This document shows, one piece after another, positions 45,878 through 57,663 of a stretch of 64,000 nucleotides of DNA. Both the position numbers and the translations under genes were made by a program. The stretch covers positions 102,001 to 166,000 of the forward strand of contig JAOPHQ010005150.1 of assembly GCA_030340625.1 (NCBI GenBank), given 5' to 3'. Position 1 is the first letter of the stretch. Each line of letters opens with the position of its first letter. The notes below the pieces were generated by a model. It did not search any database. It was not told where the DNA came from and was given only the letters and a program-made list of their open reading frames with translations. This DNA is from Merluccius polli (Eukaryota; Chordata; Actinopteri; Gadiformes; Merlucciidae).

Positions 45878-48630
45878 TAGGGCTGTCCCGAATACCATAT
45901 TTTGGGCTCCGGAGCTTCGGTAGTAATCGACAGTGAATATTCGAATATTCGGGGGGGGGGGGGGCAAAAAAAAAAAAAAAGAAAAAAAAAAAAGTTTTTT
46001 ATGCCAATTGCCTTAGCCCCAGATGTTCCCACATTAGGGACTGTACGATATTTACCGGGGGGGGAGGGCCGGTCGTCAGGGGGGGGAGGGCCTAGGATAA
46101 TTTTTTTAAGCCTTAGGGGAGGGCCCAGGAGAATATTTTTGGCCTGGGGGGAGGGCCGAGGAAAATTATTTTATGGGGGGGCAATCGTCATGACTCATGC
46201 CGAGTTCGATGTTTAAATGAAAGATAGGATAGCCTGTAAGGAAGTGAACGTCTCCTTTACCATAACCATAACCCTTTTTGGAGTGAATTGTTTCACAGTA
46301 GACTGCGGACGCTGTAGACTCTGCTCTGCGAGCAGACGCTGTAGACTCTGCTCGTCTCATACCACCGCGAACGGGTTTATGAGACCCCAGATCGTTTCAC
46401 ACAGACGCGGGAGGGTACCTTTGGCGTCAGTATCCAGGGCTTAATTTGGGCCGGAACACGCCGGAATATGTTCCGGCACCTCCAACGGTGGATCCGGCAC
46501 CTTTTTTATTTTTTTATTCCCCCCCCCCCCCCCCCGCCGTCAGTGGTTACGATCGCGCAACCCCGTCATCAGTCCGCGGTCCCTCCCGTTGACAATCACG
46601 AACACCCCCCCCCCCCACCCACCCCCGGGCGTGACAAATCGTCGGTAGGCCTATATTACGAGTTGGGATGAGAACGGGTTGTCTGCCGAAACCGTCAAGT
46701 CTAAATCATGCGATAGGCGCGCACGATGACATCCTCACAGCATGCACACGGGCTGTGTGTGGACTCGGGTCTGCGGCTGAGTCCGCGGCCGGGTCCGCGG
46801 GTCCGGTGCTGGGTCCGGGGCTGGCGGGTCCGGTGCTCCCCCCCCCCCCCGTTGACAATCGCGCCGAATGTAGAGCATATTGTAATGCAGCGTTGAATGG
46901 ATGAATAGCTTACATAAGGGTCCCCAGCACTTTTCAAACCACACTCAAGCTTATGGTTATTGTCCCCACCACTTCTAAAACCAAACTGACGCCACTGACC
47001 ACATAGACCAAGAATCGCAGGGTGATCATTAGTCGCTCTTAGTCACAGTAGTTTGTGTTTTGTCTTATAATAGCCTATAAGGTACAATGTCATCAGCCAA
47101 GTTGTGAAATTATTGGGGGAGTCTCGTAACATTGATAAAAGCAGGCTTGTCCCCATTCTCAAGTTCAAGGCACAGCGTGGCATAAACCCCTGCTCTTGCT
47201 GCGTGTGTACCCGTGTGTGTGTATGTGTGCTTATGTGGCCGTTTTAACCTTGTAAACGTCATTTTCTGACCAATTTTATTTGATTCACGTAGCGGGGAGG
47301 GCCTAGGAGAATTTTTTTGAGCCGGGGGGAGGCCCCCGGAAAAAAAAAAATTACCAGGGGGGAGGGCCAGGCAGAACAATTTTAACCCGATCGTCTGGCG
47401 ACCGGCCCTCCCCCCCCCGCTAAATATCGTACAGTCCCTTACTCCTTATTAGGGATGGGCATAATTAATCGATGATCGATCATTGATCGTTAAGAAATGT
47501 GTCGATCAATTTATATTGTTATCGATCAAAAGGACGTTGTGTTGCATACTGTGAGTCTTGAAGCGGTGCGGTGATCGCGGCTTTAGTTCCCCGTGTCTGA
47601 TCGCTGTAATTCGGAGCGTGAATATCGGTTGAATATCTCTTTCTAACTTTAAAAAACACTTTAGTATTTTTAAGACGATAGTCGCACATCCCTCGTAACT
47701 ACGCCAACACGTGTTTTCCATTTGCTTGCTGTTAAATAAAGTTGTGTGCAGTTATACGGTTAAATACGATTATTGATTAATGACCGATCGCGTACTGCGG
47801 TCAAGACAGCCGTCTCTCGGTTTCGCGTGGTCAAGCCAGCCGCTCCAACATTTTAAATACTTCCATAACTGACATTTTAACAAAACGTTCAGCCTCATAT
47901 ATGTTTTCTGACTAAGGTATTTCTTTTAGATAGTTCATGCAATTGTTTCCAAATGTGTGGCTCATCTTTTTGTCGCGAGCCTTTTCCGAGCGCCGGCTGC
48001 ATATTGTATGGGCATGTCGGCCTTTTCCCCTTTTTTCAAAACAGTTATACAGTTTAATGCCCACTTTTACTGCCTTGTTTGATTATTGTTGGCCGATAAG
48101 TAGGCTACTTATTTTAATTGGAATACAGACTTAGTCTTGTTGAATCTCCAAACCTTTAAGAGCGCATTGTTCGGCTTTTACGAGCGCCGCATAGGCCTAT
48201 AACCAGGGACGGGCTGCCATAGGGAGGTTCGGCCGGACGATTTCAGGCCGATTATTTTGTATTTTTTTATTTTGTGTATTATTATTTTTGGGCCGGTCCA
48301 GATTATTGGGCCAGTCCAGGACTGTCATAATACGGTCGTAGGTCCGCGGTGCGCTACAAACGCTACAAACTGAAGCCTGACGTTCACTGCTGTGAGTGAT
48401 GTCACGCGCCCAAGCTGAGATGGTATATATTTCCACATCTTAACAGTCAAGTATAAATATAGTACAAGAATGTGCTGACAAAATGTATTTTGCGGTTCGC
48501 CTTTAGTGATGGCCTACATTTAGAAAAAAAAAAAAAAAAAAAAAACGAATATCCGAATCCCAAAATTGAAAACCGAATACCTACCCAACGAACGAATATC
48601 CGAATAGTCGAATATTCGGGTCCAGCCCTA
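45878..48630. mobile_element. Non-autonomous hAT element, copy 1, in exon
   Basis: The element begins TAGGGCTGTCCCGAATACC and ends GGGTCCAGCCCTA. The 8 bp duplication CTGGAATG flanks it exactly (45870-45877 and 48631-48638), diagnostic of hAT-type insertion. It lies within exon 6 of the Crypton-like gene. It carries no transposase and contains a nested Harbinger-like element. Subterminal GAATATTCGAATATTCG repeats could be transposase-binding sites. Confidence 0.92.
46037..47438. mobile_element. Harbinger-like element nested in hAT copy 1
   Basis: The termini GGGACTGTACGATATTTA and complement are flanked by TTA (46034-46036 and 47439-47441). The sister hAT copy has the uninterrupted site ACATTACTCC at about 57720, confirming insertion and the 3 bp duplication. 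The interior is G/C-run rich and non-coding, with GGGGGGAGGGCC repeats at both ends. Confidence 0.9.
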
Positions 48631-49193
48631 CTGGAATGCACACTGCATTCCAGAGAAGAGGATCCAGATGAACCAAGACTGAAAACAAAGAAACGATACA
48701 ACAAAAGTGACGAGAGATGCTCAAGTTTTAGTGAAGAAGACCCAAAGCAAAGAGAGAATACAAAAAGAGTAACAAGACAAGCACTTCTCGAGTAGAAGGT
48801 GAACCAGATGACTCTACACCAATCAAAAGAAAGAAAAATAGAAAGACTTACACAAGATGGAAAAAATCAGCTATCTCTGTCTCAGTTGAGAAGAGTGATT
48901 CTCTGGTTGTAGCTCATGTTCCAAAAGTAAGTGGGTCCAAAAAATACCACCAGAAGAAAAACTACTGTCTTTACTGTGGGGTACCACAATCAAAAATTGC
49001 ACGCCATCTGGAACGTAAACACGGGGATAAAAGGGAAGTTGCTAATGCAGTGATGCGTGCAAAGCACACTAAAGAAAGGAGAGATCAGCTGGATCTCCTT
49101 CGCAAGCAAGGAAATCGGGCACACAACATTGACGCGCTCACAAAAGGAAAAGGGACACTGGTACCTTGTAAACAACAAAGCGACAACAGCAGT

Positions 49194-49230
49194 CCCAAAG
49201 CATGCAAAGCATTGCTTTGCATGCTTTGGG
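49194..49230. repeat. Near-perfect 37 bp palindrome
   Basis: CCCAAAGCATGCAAAGCA, one base, then its exact reverse complement. It lies inside the stretch coding for the second zinc finger (KHAKHCFACFG). Confidence 0.95.
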
Positions 49231-51518
49231 TACTTCAAGCGCAAATCTCTGTGGAAGCATGCAAAACGGTGCTCACTTGTTCAAAGTGCTCGCAGAACAC
49301 TACCTGGAAAAACAAGAATACAGACACTCTGTGCATCTGCTCAACCTGTACCAAAAGACGTGAACATGAAGGTATGGGCCCTCGTGAATGGCATGACTCG
49401 AGATGAAATTGCAGATGCAGTAAAAGAAGACAAATATATCATGAAGGTTGGAGAAGATGTACAACCGGCAACGTGAAACTGCCTCTCAACATGAAAATGT
49501 TCGTCAAATTATGCGAGGTCTGGGCAGACTCTTGATCCTAGGAAGGACGGTGACCCCTCTGGAAATGATGGAGGATTATATTAATCCACAACACTTTCAC
49601 CATGTGATTCGAGCTGTCAAAGAAGTAGCTGGCTTTGATGAAAACAGGAACAAGTTTGAGAAACCCACCCTAGCCACAAAGCTAGGGCAAAGCATCCAGA
49701 GAGTTGCAGACATCATGGAGGCTGAAGCTCTTTCATCCCAGAACAATGAAAAGAAGCAGGTTGTCCAAGAGTTTAGACGCATATACAGTCTTACCTGGAA
49801 TGAGATGATCTCTTCTGCTGCATACCGTACACTTGAGGAGAAGAAATGGAACAAACCCAAGCTCATTCCGTTAGCAGAGGATGTGAAAAAAATGCACATG
49901 TACATGACTGACAAGCAGAAACAATATTACAGGGAGTTGTCGGATGAGAAAATCTCAAGGAATTGGAGTAATCTTGCCAAAGTAATATTGGCACAGATAA
50001 TCCTTTTCAACCGAAGGCGAGAAGGCGAGGTCTCAAAGATGCGTTTGGAAACATTCATCACCAGGGACAACTCCCCATTTAATGAAGACATTGGTGAAGC
50101 ACTGACGGCATTGGAGAAAAGGCTCTGCCAGCATTTTGAACGTGTGGAAATTCGAGGGAAGCGTGGCAGGAAGGTGCCCATCATCCTTACTCCAGCAATG
50201 GTGCAATCTCTGGAACTACTTGTGGAAGAGAGAAGCTCATGTGGAGTAGGTGAAAACATCTACTTATTTGCAAGACCAGGCTTTAAAACAAGGCTTAGGG
50301 GGTCCGACTGCATCCGTGAGTTGGCTAAAAACTGTGGGGCCGAAAAACCTGAAGCTATGTCATCGACGAAACTAAGAAAACAAGTAGCCACTCTGTCAAG
50401 AGTACTGAATCTAAATGACACCGAACAAGATCTTTTGGCAGACTTTCTGGGACATGACATAAGGGTACACAGAAAGTTCTACCGCCTCCCTGAAGGGACT
50501 TTGCAGTTGGCAAAGATTAGTAAGGTATTGATGGCATGTGAACAGGGCAGACTGGCAGAATTCAAGGGGAAAAGTCTGGACCAAATCTCGATTAGCCCCA
50601 ATGGTAAGATATTATTTATTGTAAGGGCAATGTTGACTGTGCACCTGTATAATTGTCATTCACACATATTTCATTTGATTCAATTTGCCTTTGTTTGTCA
50701 TCATGAAGACCAATCTGAAATTATGGAAGAAAGCTCAGAGGAGTCATCTGAATATGAAGATCATCCAGCTGCTCCAGCAGGTATGTCTATGCTTCTGACT
50801 GGTGTGCTAGATCATAATAACATTACTCTTTTTTTTGTATTAATGCTAACATCCCCAATCTATACACAGTAATTCTGGACATCATACAGTCAGACTGTAT
50901 AGATGGCTAGTCACGCCACGTACATAATTTTGTTTCCTATGTATGTTTCCAGGAGAGGAACCTGTGACTCAACATAAGAAAGGCACTTCAAAGCAGCAGC
51001 TTGGACAGAAGCAAGGCTCGGGAGGTAAGAATGTGGTGTCGCCATTATGTGTCCTGTATTTCCACATGTATGTTAAATTATTCTTGTAGCTGTGTTTGGT
51101 CAGAGTGTCTATACACAGTAACTCTGGACATGTATACACATTACACAACAAGTAAAGGCTCATTCTTGCCCTGTTTGAGTTGATTTTCTATGAATGTTTT
51201 CTAGGAGGAGCTTCAGTGACTCAACACAAACAGCAGCCTGTAGAAGAGCGACACTCAGGAGGTGAGCGTGACACGTGGCTCTTTCTTTTCCCACTGTGAT
51301 GTACATTTGTGTCAGCAGCAGTTTCTATACACTATAACTAAACAGCAAGAGGAAAATCAAAGGCTGATCGACCCTTTTCATGCCAGACACCAGCTAGTCT
51401 GTCCAGTCTCTTCTGCTTGGCTGGGAAATTTACTTTGTCATCACAATGCCTTCACAAATGGTGTGAAGTAAAAATATCCTCTTCATCGTTTTTATAGGAC
51501 AAGGTCTATACTCCAGCA

Positions 51519-51647
51519 CTGAGGGTATTCCAGAAAGCAGGTTATGTGAAAACCCAGAATTAACAAACTAGAAAAGTTTCACTTCACAGGTTCAGTTCAG
51601 GGTTAGGCTCAGAGTTTGTTGAACCTCCTTTCTGGAATACCCCTCAG
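51519..51647. mobile_element. Short MITE, ~128 bp
   Basis: The ends (C)TGAGGGTATTCCAGAAAG and complement (TTTCTGGAATACCCCTCAG) are inverted. It lies in the intron before the last exon, 17 bp before the Tc1 copy. The GGGTATTCCAGAAAG end type is common in fish MITEs. Confidence 0.8.
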
Positions 51648-51663
51648 GTTGAACACTAATATA

Positions 51664-52883
51664 CACTCACCGGCCACTTTATTAGGTACACCTTGCTAGT
51701 ACCGGGTTGGACCCCCTTTTGCCTTCAGAACTGCCTTAATCCTTCGTGGCACAGATTCAACAAGGTACTGGAAACATTCCTCAGAGAGTTTGGTCCATAT
51801 TGACATGATAGCATCACGCAGTTGCTGCAGATTTGTCGGCTGCACATCCATGATGCGAATCTCCCGTTCCACCACATCCCAAAGGTGCTCTATTGGATTG
51901 AGATCTGGTGACTGTGGAGGCCATTTGAGTACAGTGAACTCATTGTCATGTTCAAGAAACCAGTCTGAGATGATTCGCGCTTTATGACATGGCGCGTTAT
52001 CCTGCTGGAAGTAGCCATCAGAAGATGGGTACACTGTGGTCATAAAGGGATGGACATGGTCAGCAACAATACTCAGGTAGTCTGTGGCTTTGACACGATG
52101 CTCAATTGGTACTAATAAGCCCAAAGTGTGCCAGGAAAATATCCCCCACACCATTACACCACCACCACCAGCCTGAACCGTTGATACAAGGCAGGATGGA
52201 TCCATGCTTTCATGTTGTTGACGCCAAATTCTGACCCTACCATCCGAATGTCGCAGCAGAAATCGAGACTCATCAGACCAGGCAACGTTTTTCCAATCTT
52301 CGATTGTCCAATTTTGGTGAGCCTGTGCGAATTGTAGCCTCAGTTTCCTGTTCTTAGCTGACAGGAGTGGCACCTGGTGTGGTCTTCTGCTGCTGTAGCC
52401 CATCCGCCTCAAGGTTCGACGTGTTGTGCGTTCAGAGATGCTCTTCTGCATACCTCTGTTGTAACGAGTGGTTATTTGAGTTACAGTTGCCTTTCTATCA
52501 GCTCGAACCAGTCTGGCCATTCTCCTCTGACCTCTAGCATCAACAAGGCATTTGCGCCCACAGAACTGCCGCTCACTGGATATTTTCTCTTTTTGGGACC
52601 ATTCTCTGTAAACCCTAGAGATGGTTGTGCGTGAAAATCCCAGTAGATCAGCAGTCTCTGAAATACTCAGACCAGCCCGTCTGGCACCAACAACCATGCC
52701 ACGTTCAAAGTCACTTAAATCACCTTTCTTCCCCATTCTGATGCTCGGTTTGAACTGCAGCAGATCGTCCTGACCATGTCTACATGCCTAAATGCATTGA
52801 GTTGCTGCCATGTGATTGGCTGATTAGAAATTTGCGTTAACGAGCAGTTGGACAGGTGTACCTAATAAAGTGGCCGGTGAGTG
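51664..52883 (-). mobile_element. Tc1/mariner DD36E element, intact copy
   Basis: This 1220 bp element has ends CACTCACCGGCCACTTTATT and its inverse, flanked by TA (51662-51663 and 52884-52885). It carries an uninterrupted transposase gene. It sits in the intron upstream of the last exon of the Crypton-like gene, opposite in orientation. Confidence 0.96.
51696..52736 (-). CDS. Tc1/mariner transposase, full length
   Basis: A 346-residue cut-and-paste transposase with no stop or frameshift. Residues about 10-46 form the first paired-like helix-turn-helix ([20 protein letters not shown]), followed by a second one around 100-115 ([13 protein letters not shown]). The DDE catalytic domain has Asp155 (WSDESRF), Asp246 ([10 protein letters not shown]) and Glu283 (NPIEHLW). 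There are 36 residues between the second and third acid, so it is a DD36E-type Tc1/mariner enzyme rather than the commoner DD34E. A Gly-rich loop ([10 protein letters not shown]) lies between the first two acids. Length is normal for the family. With TA-flanked inverted ends in place, this copy looks competent. Activity is inferred. Confidence 0.95.
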   Translation of the reverse strand: MGKKGDLSDFERGMVVGARRAGLSISETADLLGFSRTTISRVYREWSQKEKISSERQFCGRKCLVDARGQRRMARLVRADRKATVTQITTRYNRGMQKSISERTTRRTLRRMGYSSRRPHQVPLLSAKNRKLRLQFAQAHQNWTIEDWKNVAWSDESRFLLRHSDGRVRIWRQQHESMDPSCLVSTVQAGGGGVMVWGIFSWHTLGLLVPIEHRVKATDYLSIVADHVHPFMTTVYPSSDGYFQQDNAPCHKARIISDWFLEHDNEFTVLKWPPQSPDLNPIEHLWDVVEREIRIMDVQPTNLQQLRDAIMSIWTKLSEECFQYLVESVPRRIKAVLKAKGGPTRY

Positions 52884-53702
52884 TACATACGCCAAAACAC
52901 TTACCTGGTAGCTAAGTAAACAGCAGTGTGAGAGAAATTACCAAGCACGTAGCTCCTTAACAATTAATTAAATATATGACCATGAAATTAACAATTTTTT
53001 ATACGGGTAACTTGTCCAGGCAAAACATGGGTAGGGTCTCAACCCAACAACCCATGGTCTTTAGTCAACGACCCTTACATACACAAAAAGCACATACACC
53101 TGTGGGTGGGAGGGCAGGAAAGTCAGGCTGGCTTCCCCTTTCCTGTTCATGTGACAATTTTCAGCATGTATTACATTTCCTGTGTAATAAATGTTCTTTA
53201 CAATCTCCTTTCCAAGGTGGTAAAAAGGCAAAACGAAAGTGGTCAACAGAGGAGGTGAAAGCAGTTGAAGAGTCTCTGATGGTTTTCATTCGTACGGGCA
53301 AGACTCCTGGAAAACAAGACTGAGAGGTGCATCGCTGCATCCCCTGAAGCCCTCGCTCACAGAGACTGGAGAGGTGTGAAGTTCTATGTTCACAATAGAA
53401 TCGTTTCAGATCATAAGCTGTAGACATGGACCATGTTTACAAAGGTAGGCCTACACCTTTCACACCATGACAGAAGGCCTTCTGTTTCCATAGGAACACT
53501 GTAGCCATCGGATATATCTACTGTATGTCAGCTGTACACAGTGAGACTGAAACTGTTTGTCTGTTGGAAAAACTATTGTTGTGGCTCTGACCCAAGATCT
53601 GTATGAAGTCACCTGTTCTATCCCTTTGAGTAGTGAGGGTTTTGTTTTTTTCAAATGCTGCTTTTCAACATTCACCTCAAATAGTTAAGGAGCTTGATAA
53701 TT

Positions 53703-54700
53703 ATGGGGGTATTATTGAAACAATATTATTTGTGTGTGCGTATCTCAATCTGTGTGTGTGTAATAAGATTTGTGTGTATTCACATTTGTGTGTATTCACA
53801 TTTGTGGGTGCGTAATAAGATTTGTCTGTATTCACATTTGTGTGTGTGTGTAAACAAATCTGTGTGTCTGTATTCACATTTGTGTGAGATCTGCAAATGT
53901 CTGTCATCAGTTATAACTCAGGCGGGAGCTCTGATTGGCCGTCTTTTTACACGTGGATTTTGGCACACTTCTGCCGTGCAGATCTGCAAATGCGATCCGT
54001 GTGTAAAAACGATTTGTCTGTAACTTCAGGCAATACAGTCTACACACCACTAGTCGGCGCGTAGCACCCAGTGACGTTAAGCGGGGGTAAGATGGGTAAG
54101 ATGGCTGCCGTTAATGAGACTGGCCGGTCGTCGGAAACTTCGAACAACTCATGGGCTTTACAATGCGTTTATTTATGAGGAAAACAAACGTTAACTTACC
54201 CATGAGTTGTTTGAAGTTTCCGACGACTGGCCAGTCTCATTAACAGCAGCCATCTTACCCATGACAATGACACGCTTAACATCACTGTGTGCTACGCGCC
54301 GACTAGTGGTTTGTAGACTGTATTGCCTGAAGTTACAGACAAATCGTTTTTACACACGGATCGCATTTGCAGAGTGCCAAAATCCACGTGTAAAAAGACG
54401 CCCAATCACAGCTCCCGCCTGAGTTATAACTGATGACAGACATTTGCAGATCTCAGTATGCATTTTTTTACACACACAAATGTGAATACAGACACACAAA
54501 TGTTATTACCAACACACAAATGTGAATACAGACACACAGATGTGTTTACACACACAAATGTGAATACAGACAGACAAATCTTATTACGCACACACAAATG
54601 TGAATACACACAAATGTGAATATGTACACAAATCTTATTACACACACAGATTGAGATACGCACACACAAATAATATTGTCTCAATACCCCAATAGACAAT
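53703..54700. mobile_element. Long foldback element, ~1 kb
   Basis: Two arms of roughly 450-500 bp are inverted copies: GGGGTATTATTGAAACAATA... at the left and ...TATTGTCTCAATACCCC at the right. Both contain TTCACATTTGTGTGTG-type tandem blocks, GATTGGCCGTCTTTTTACAC-like sequence and ATGGCTGCCGTTAA. The short centre is around 54160-54185. The single arm at 26147-26690 belongs to the same family. No transposase is present. Confidence 0.88.
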
Positions 54701-55884
54701 TACCTGTTTCCTTGGATAACATTGCGCGGGGGACCAGCTCTGCACAGCTTGTTTAATCCTTTCTAATTTTTGTAATGTTTTCTTTGAATTATGTCATAAT
54801 GTCTATGGTCAATTCTAATAGTGTGATTGTACATCTCTCCAAGGGTTAATCCGTTTTTTAGGCGACACCCCTTTTCCATATTATAAGACCTTTTTAAGAT
54901 GTTTCGAAAGATATTTCAAGGCATTTTATGAATGTTTGTATGTTTTGCTCTTAAAATGCACTTTTACCACAATTGTTTTTGTACAATGGGTTTTTATTAG
55001 AGCTGTCCCCAAAAGAATAGCTCTAAAGATGTAACATTAAATGCTAATGTTTTGGCAGAAGTATCCTTGCTATCTTCCTTGTCTTAATTTAGTTGACTGT
55101 GGTATTTACTCTCACTTAGACACACTTTGGAATGGGAGAGGCGTGGTTGTTTGAAATGTAACAGCTTTAGTCTATGGCACAAGCTCAACATGTTGTATAA
55201 TTATTATCTAAATCTTCATCTTCAATAAACAACACTGTTGTGGTGTTTCAATATGGACATAAATACAGGGCACAGAGGTGAGGTGGAATTATGGAGATTT
55301 ATTGCAGGCTACCAGAGATTGGAGGTAAAGTGGAGAGGAGATGATGGCTGACGGAGGCTGAGGACTGTAGCTGGCTGGAGAGGTGCAGGGACAAGCAGGC
55401 AGGTTGGATAGAGTACCAGGGCACGTATAAAACACAAACAATAAATCCTCAAAAATGCTGGAGAAGGTGAGTGAGTGGGTGAGTGAAACTGAGTGAGACA
55501 GGGAGGAGCACAGGAGATGCATGGAGGGGCAAAACACTGGGTCATGGCTAGATCAGAAAGATGGGATAAACACAAGCATGTTTGTAATTAGTAGTTAGTG
55601 CGTGTTGCCTTGTAACAAATAAGATGTTTTGAGTTGTATCACAGTACTGACACATACAGGTTATTTAAAATTGACTGTGCTTGACTGACCTCATAAAAGC
55701 CAATGCAGTAGGGTTACTTTAGAAAAAAAAAAAAAAGTGTGTATCTTAAATTTGAGGTTATATTATTAAAATAGATTTTTTTTACAAGTTCAGGGATGTC
55801 ATTCATGTGTTCCTATCAAGTCTAGAAAGGGTGGTCCTGGTAAGGTAGGCATTAATTGGAGGTCTCGAGAAGGCAACAAATACA
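54701..55884. other. No gene seen
   Basis: AT-rich DNA with no supportable gene. Weak open frames at 55289-55575 (minus strand) show no domain. Confidence 0.5.
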
Positions 55885-56035
55885 AGAATGTGTGTGTGTG
55901 TGTGTGTGGTCCTGCAAGGCCCACCGCTCCAATTCCTATATATGTCTGTGTGTGACATACACACTGGCACCTGGATGGGTCAAATGCAGAGGAAAAATCT
56001 CACCCTGGGATCAATAATGTATCTTCTTTTCTGTC
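55885..56035. repeat. GT microsatellite and retroposon-like tail
   Basis: A GT array is followed by GGGTCAAATGCAGAGGAAAA and GATCAATAATGTATCTT, resembling the 3' end of a common fish dispersed repeat. Confidence 0.6.
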
Positions 56036-56436
56036 ATGTTTTGAAAATTCATTGGTAAAACTGTGTGAGAAACCCTGGATCGTGAACTTGTTTGCATTGG
56101 TTGCAGCACATGCTAATTGTTCACTTTTCTATATTAAAGCGGAAGAGGACATCCCATTTCCAAAGAGAGAATACGATGATCTGAACCTGAGATACTGTCA
56201 ACTTCAGGAGGACTATGTCAACCTGCAACACGAGTTCAACACACTCTGTGGTCTTTGAGTGGCTGATTACAAATAATGGGCAGCTTAGAGAGAATTCACA
56301 ACAAACTTACAGTAGAGGACCACCTATTGATTATATTGATGAAATTAAGGTTGGGCCTATGTAATACTGACTTGGCTTATAGATTTCAGGTATCAAAAAT
56401 CACCATATCAAATATTTTGCGGAGCTGGGTCCCTGC

Positions 56437-57364
56437 CTGGGTATACCCATGCTGCCTTGCGCGCTCGAAAATTCGAACTGCCAGGCTATGACCGGTTCCT
56501 CTCGCAAGAATTTGCAAGGGGTGGGTATCCAATCACAGAACGAGGAGGGACGGAAAGACGATGACGCATAGTATTCGACAGACGAAAGCTTGTAGTTCGT
56601 TCGTACAGATCCAACATGGCTGCAGCAGAAGTGAAGCTCTCTTTCGATCTGTGGACAGTGTTCTAGATAGTTTAGAACGAAAGTTTATTTTAAAAGAACA
56701 ACTTGCACAAACAACAATAATCGTTTGACGACATCTTGTAAACAATGTCATCTTCTTCCTCGATGCTTGCAATGCTCGCCGAATTTCTGTCGCTTTACAT
56801 ACGTCATCTGGTATAATTGATACGATACTAGTTTTCATTCCAACCATGTAGCAGCACACCCGACTTGGCTCATTCCATCAACTCAACTGAGCTGAACTTG
56901 CAGCCACATCCACTGTATAGCTGCAAGTTTTGGACTGCGTGAAGACAGTTCAGTTGATCTGTCTCCACGCAGTCCAAAACTTGCAGCTATACAGTGGATG
57001 TGGCTGCAAGTTCAGTTCAGTTGAGTTGATGGAATGAGCCAAGTCGGGTGTGCTGCTGCATGTTTGGGAAGAGAACCTGCAGTCACACAGCCCCTGTATG
57101 GATCAGTTTGACACCCCTGACACTTCACAGGTGTCAGACTGATCCATAAAAGGGCTGTGTGGCTGCTAGTTTTCATTCCAACCATGTAGCAGCACACCCG
57201 ACTTGGCTCATTCCATCAACTCGATACTCGACTTATGATAGACATTCGTAGCGCCCAATAAACGGCTCTGGACGATCGGGAACCACGCCTCCACTACAGG
57301 AAAATTAATAGGTAGTCGCCAGACTGCATCTCATTTGTGATTTATTCTGGTGTTAGCCAGGCTA
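56437..57364. mobile_element. Insertion splitting the transposase, 928 bp
   Basis: A block without homology to the transposase separates two in-frame coding parts and is flanked by CCCTGC on both sides (56431-56436 and 57365-57370). Its right end (CTGGTGTTAGCCAGGCTAC) resembles a frequent fish repeat terminus. The two ends are not obvious inverted repeats, so the class is unknown. It carries a nested foldback repeat. Confidence 0.7.
56826..57222. repeat. Foldback repeat family, copy 2
   Basis: This has the same hairpin blocks as 32296-32965 (TTTTCATTCCAACCATGTAG, GACTTGGCTCATTCCATCAA). It is closely related but shorter, nested in the insertion at 56437-57364. Confidence 0.9.
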
Positions 57365-57559
57365 CCCTGCTATGGCCTTCATCCTCAAGTCACTCATTAA
57401 ATGGCCAAGTAAGGGTGCAGTACTGAAAAATATGCCAAAAATAATCAAATGCAACTTTAAAAGATGCAGGTGCATAATAGATTGCACAGACATTTTCATA
57501 GCTAGACCCAGTAGTCTGACTGCCAGGGCCCAGACATGGTCAAACTATAAACACAACAC

Positions 57560-57632
57560 TAGGGCTGTCCCGAATACCATATTTTGGGCTCCGGAGCTTC
57601 GGTAGTAATCGACAGCGAATATTCGAATATTC

Positions 57633-57663
<31 letters not shown>

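Larger units (their letters stand above)
41031..53423 (+). pseudogene. Crypton-like zinc finger/tyrosine recombinase/SANT gene
   Basis: Exons read as 41031-41033 (start ATG), 42187-42235, 42694-42743, 42886-43029, 44525-44575, 45702-45877 continued at 48639-50603, 50708-50780, 50953-51024, 51205-51261 and 53217-53423. An acidic Ser-rich N-terminus is followed by a C2H2 finger (YCLYCG...HLERKH), a C2HC-type finger (HCFACF...HAKRC) and a tyrosine recombinase domain. In the domain, RREGE supplies the first Arg, TKLR the usual HxxR position, GHD the His and KFYRLP the Tyr nucleophile. The C-terminus (KWSTEEVKAVEESL...GKTPGKQD) is SANT/Myb-like. Damage includes a hAT insertion in exon 6 and frameshifts near 48790, 49165-49205, 49455 and 53321. 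Crypton recombinases integrate by recombination without terminal repeats, and several vertebrate genes derive from them. Whether this copy was an element or a host gene is open. Confidence 0.7.

Noticed and set aside
45902..46216. Frame with poly-Gly/Lys stretches in the hAT element
   Set aside because: It arises from G-runs and A-runs at the element end.
56533..56859. 108-codon minus-strand frame
   Set aside because: It lies within a non-coding insertion and shows no domain.
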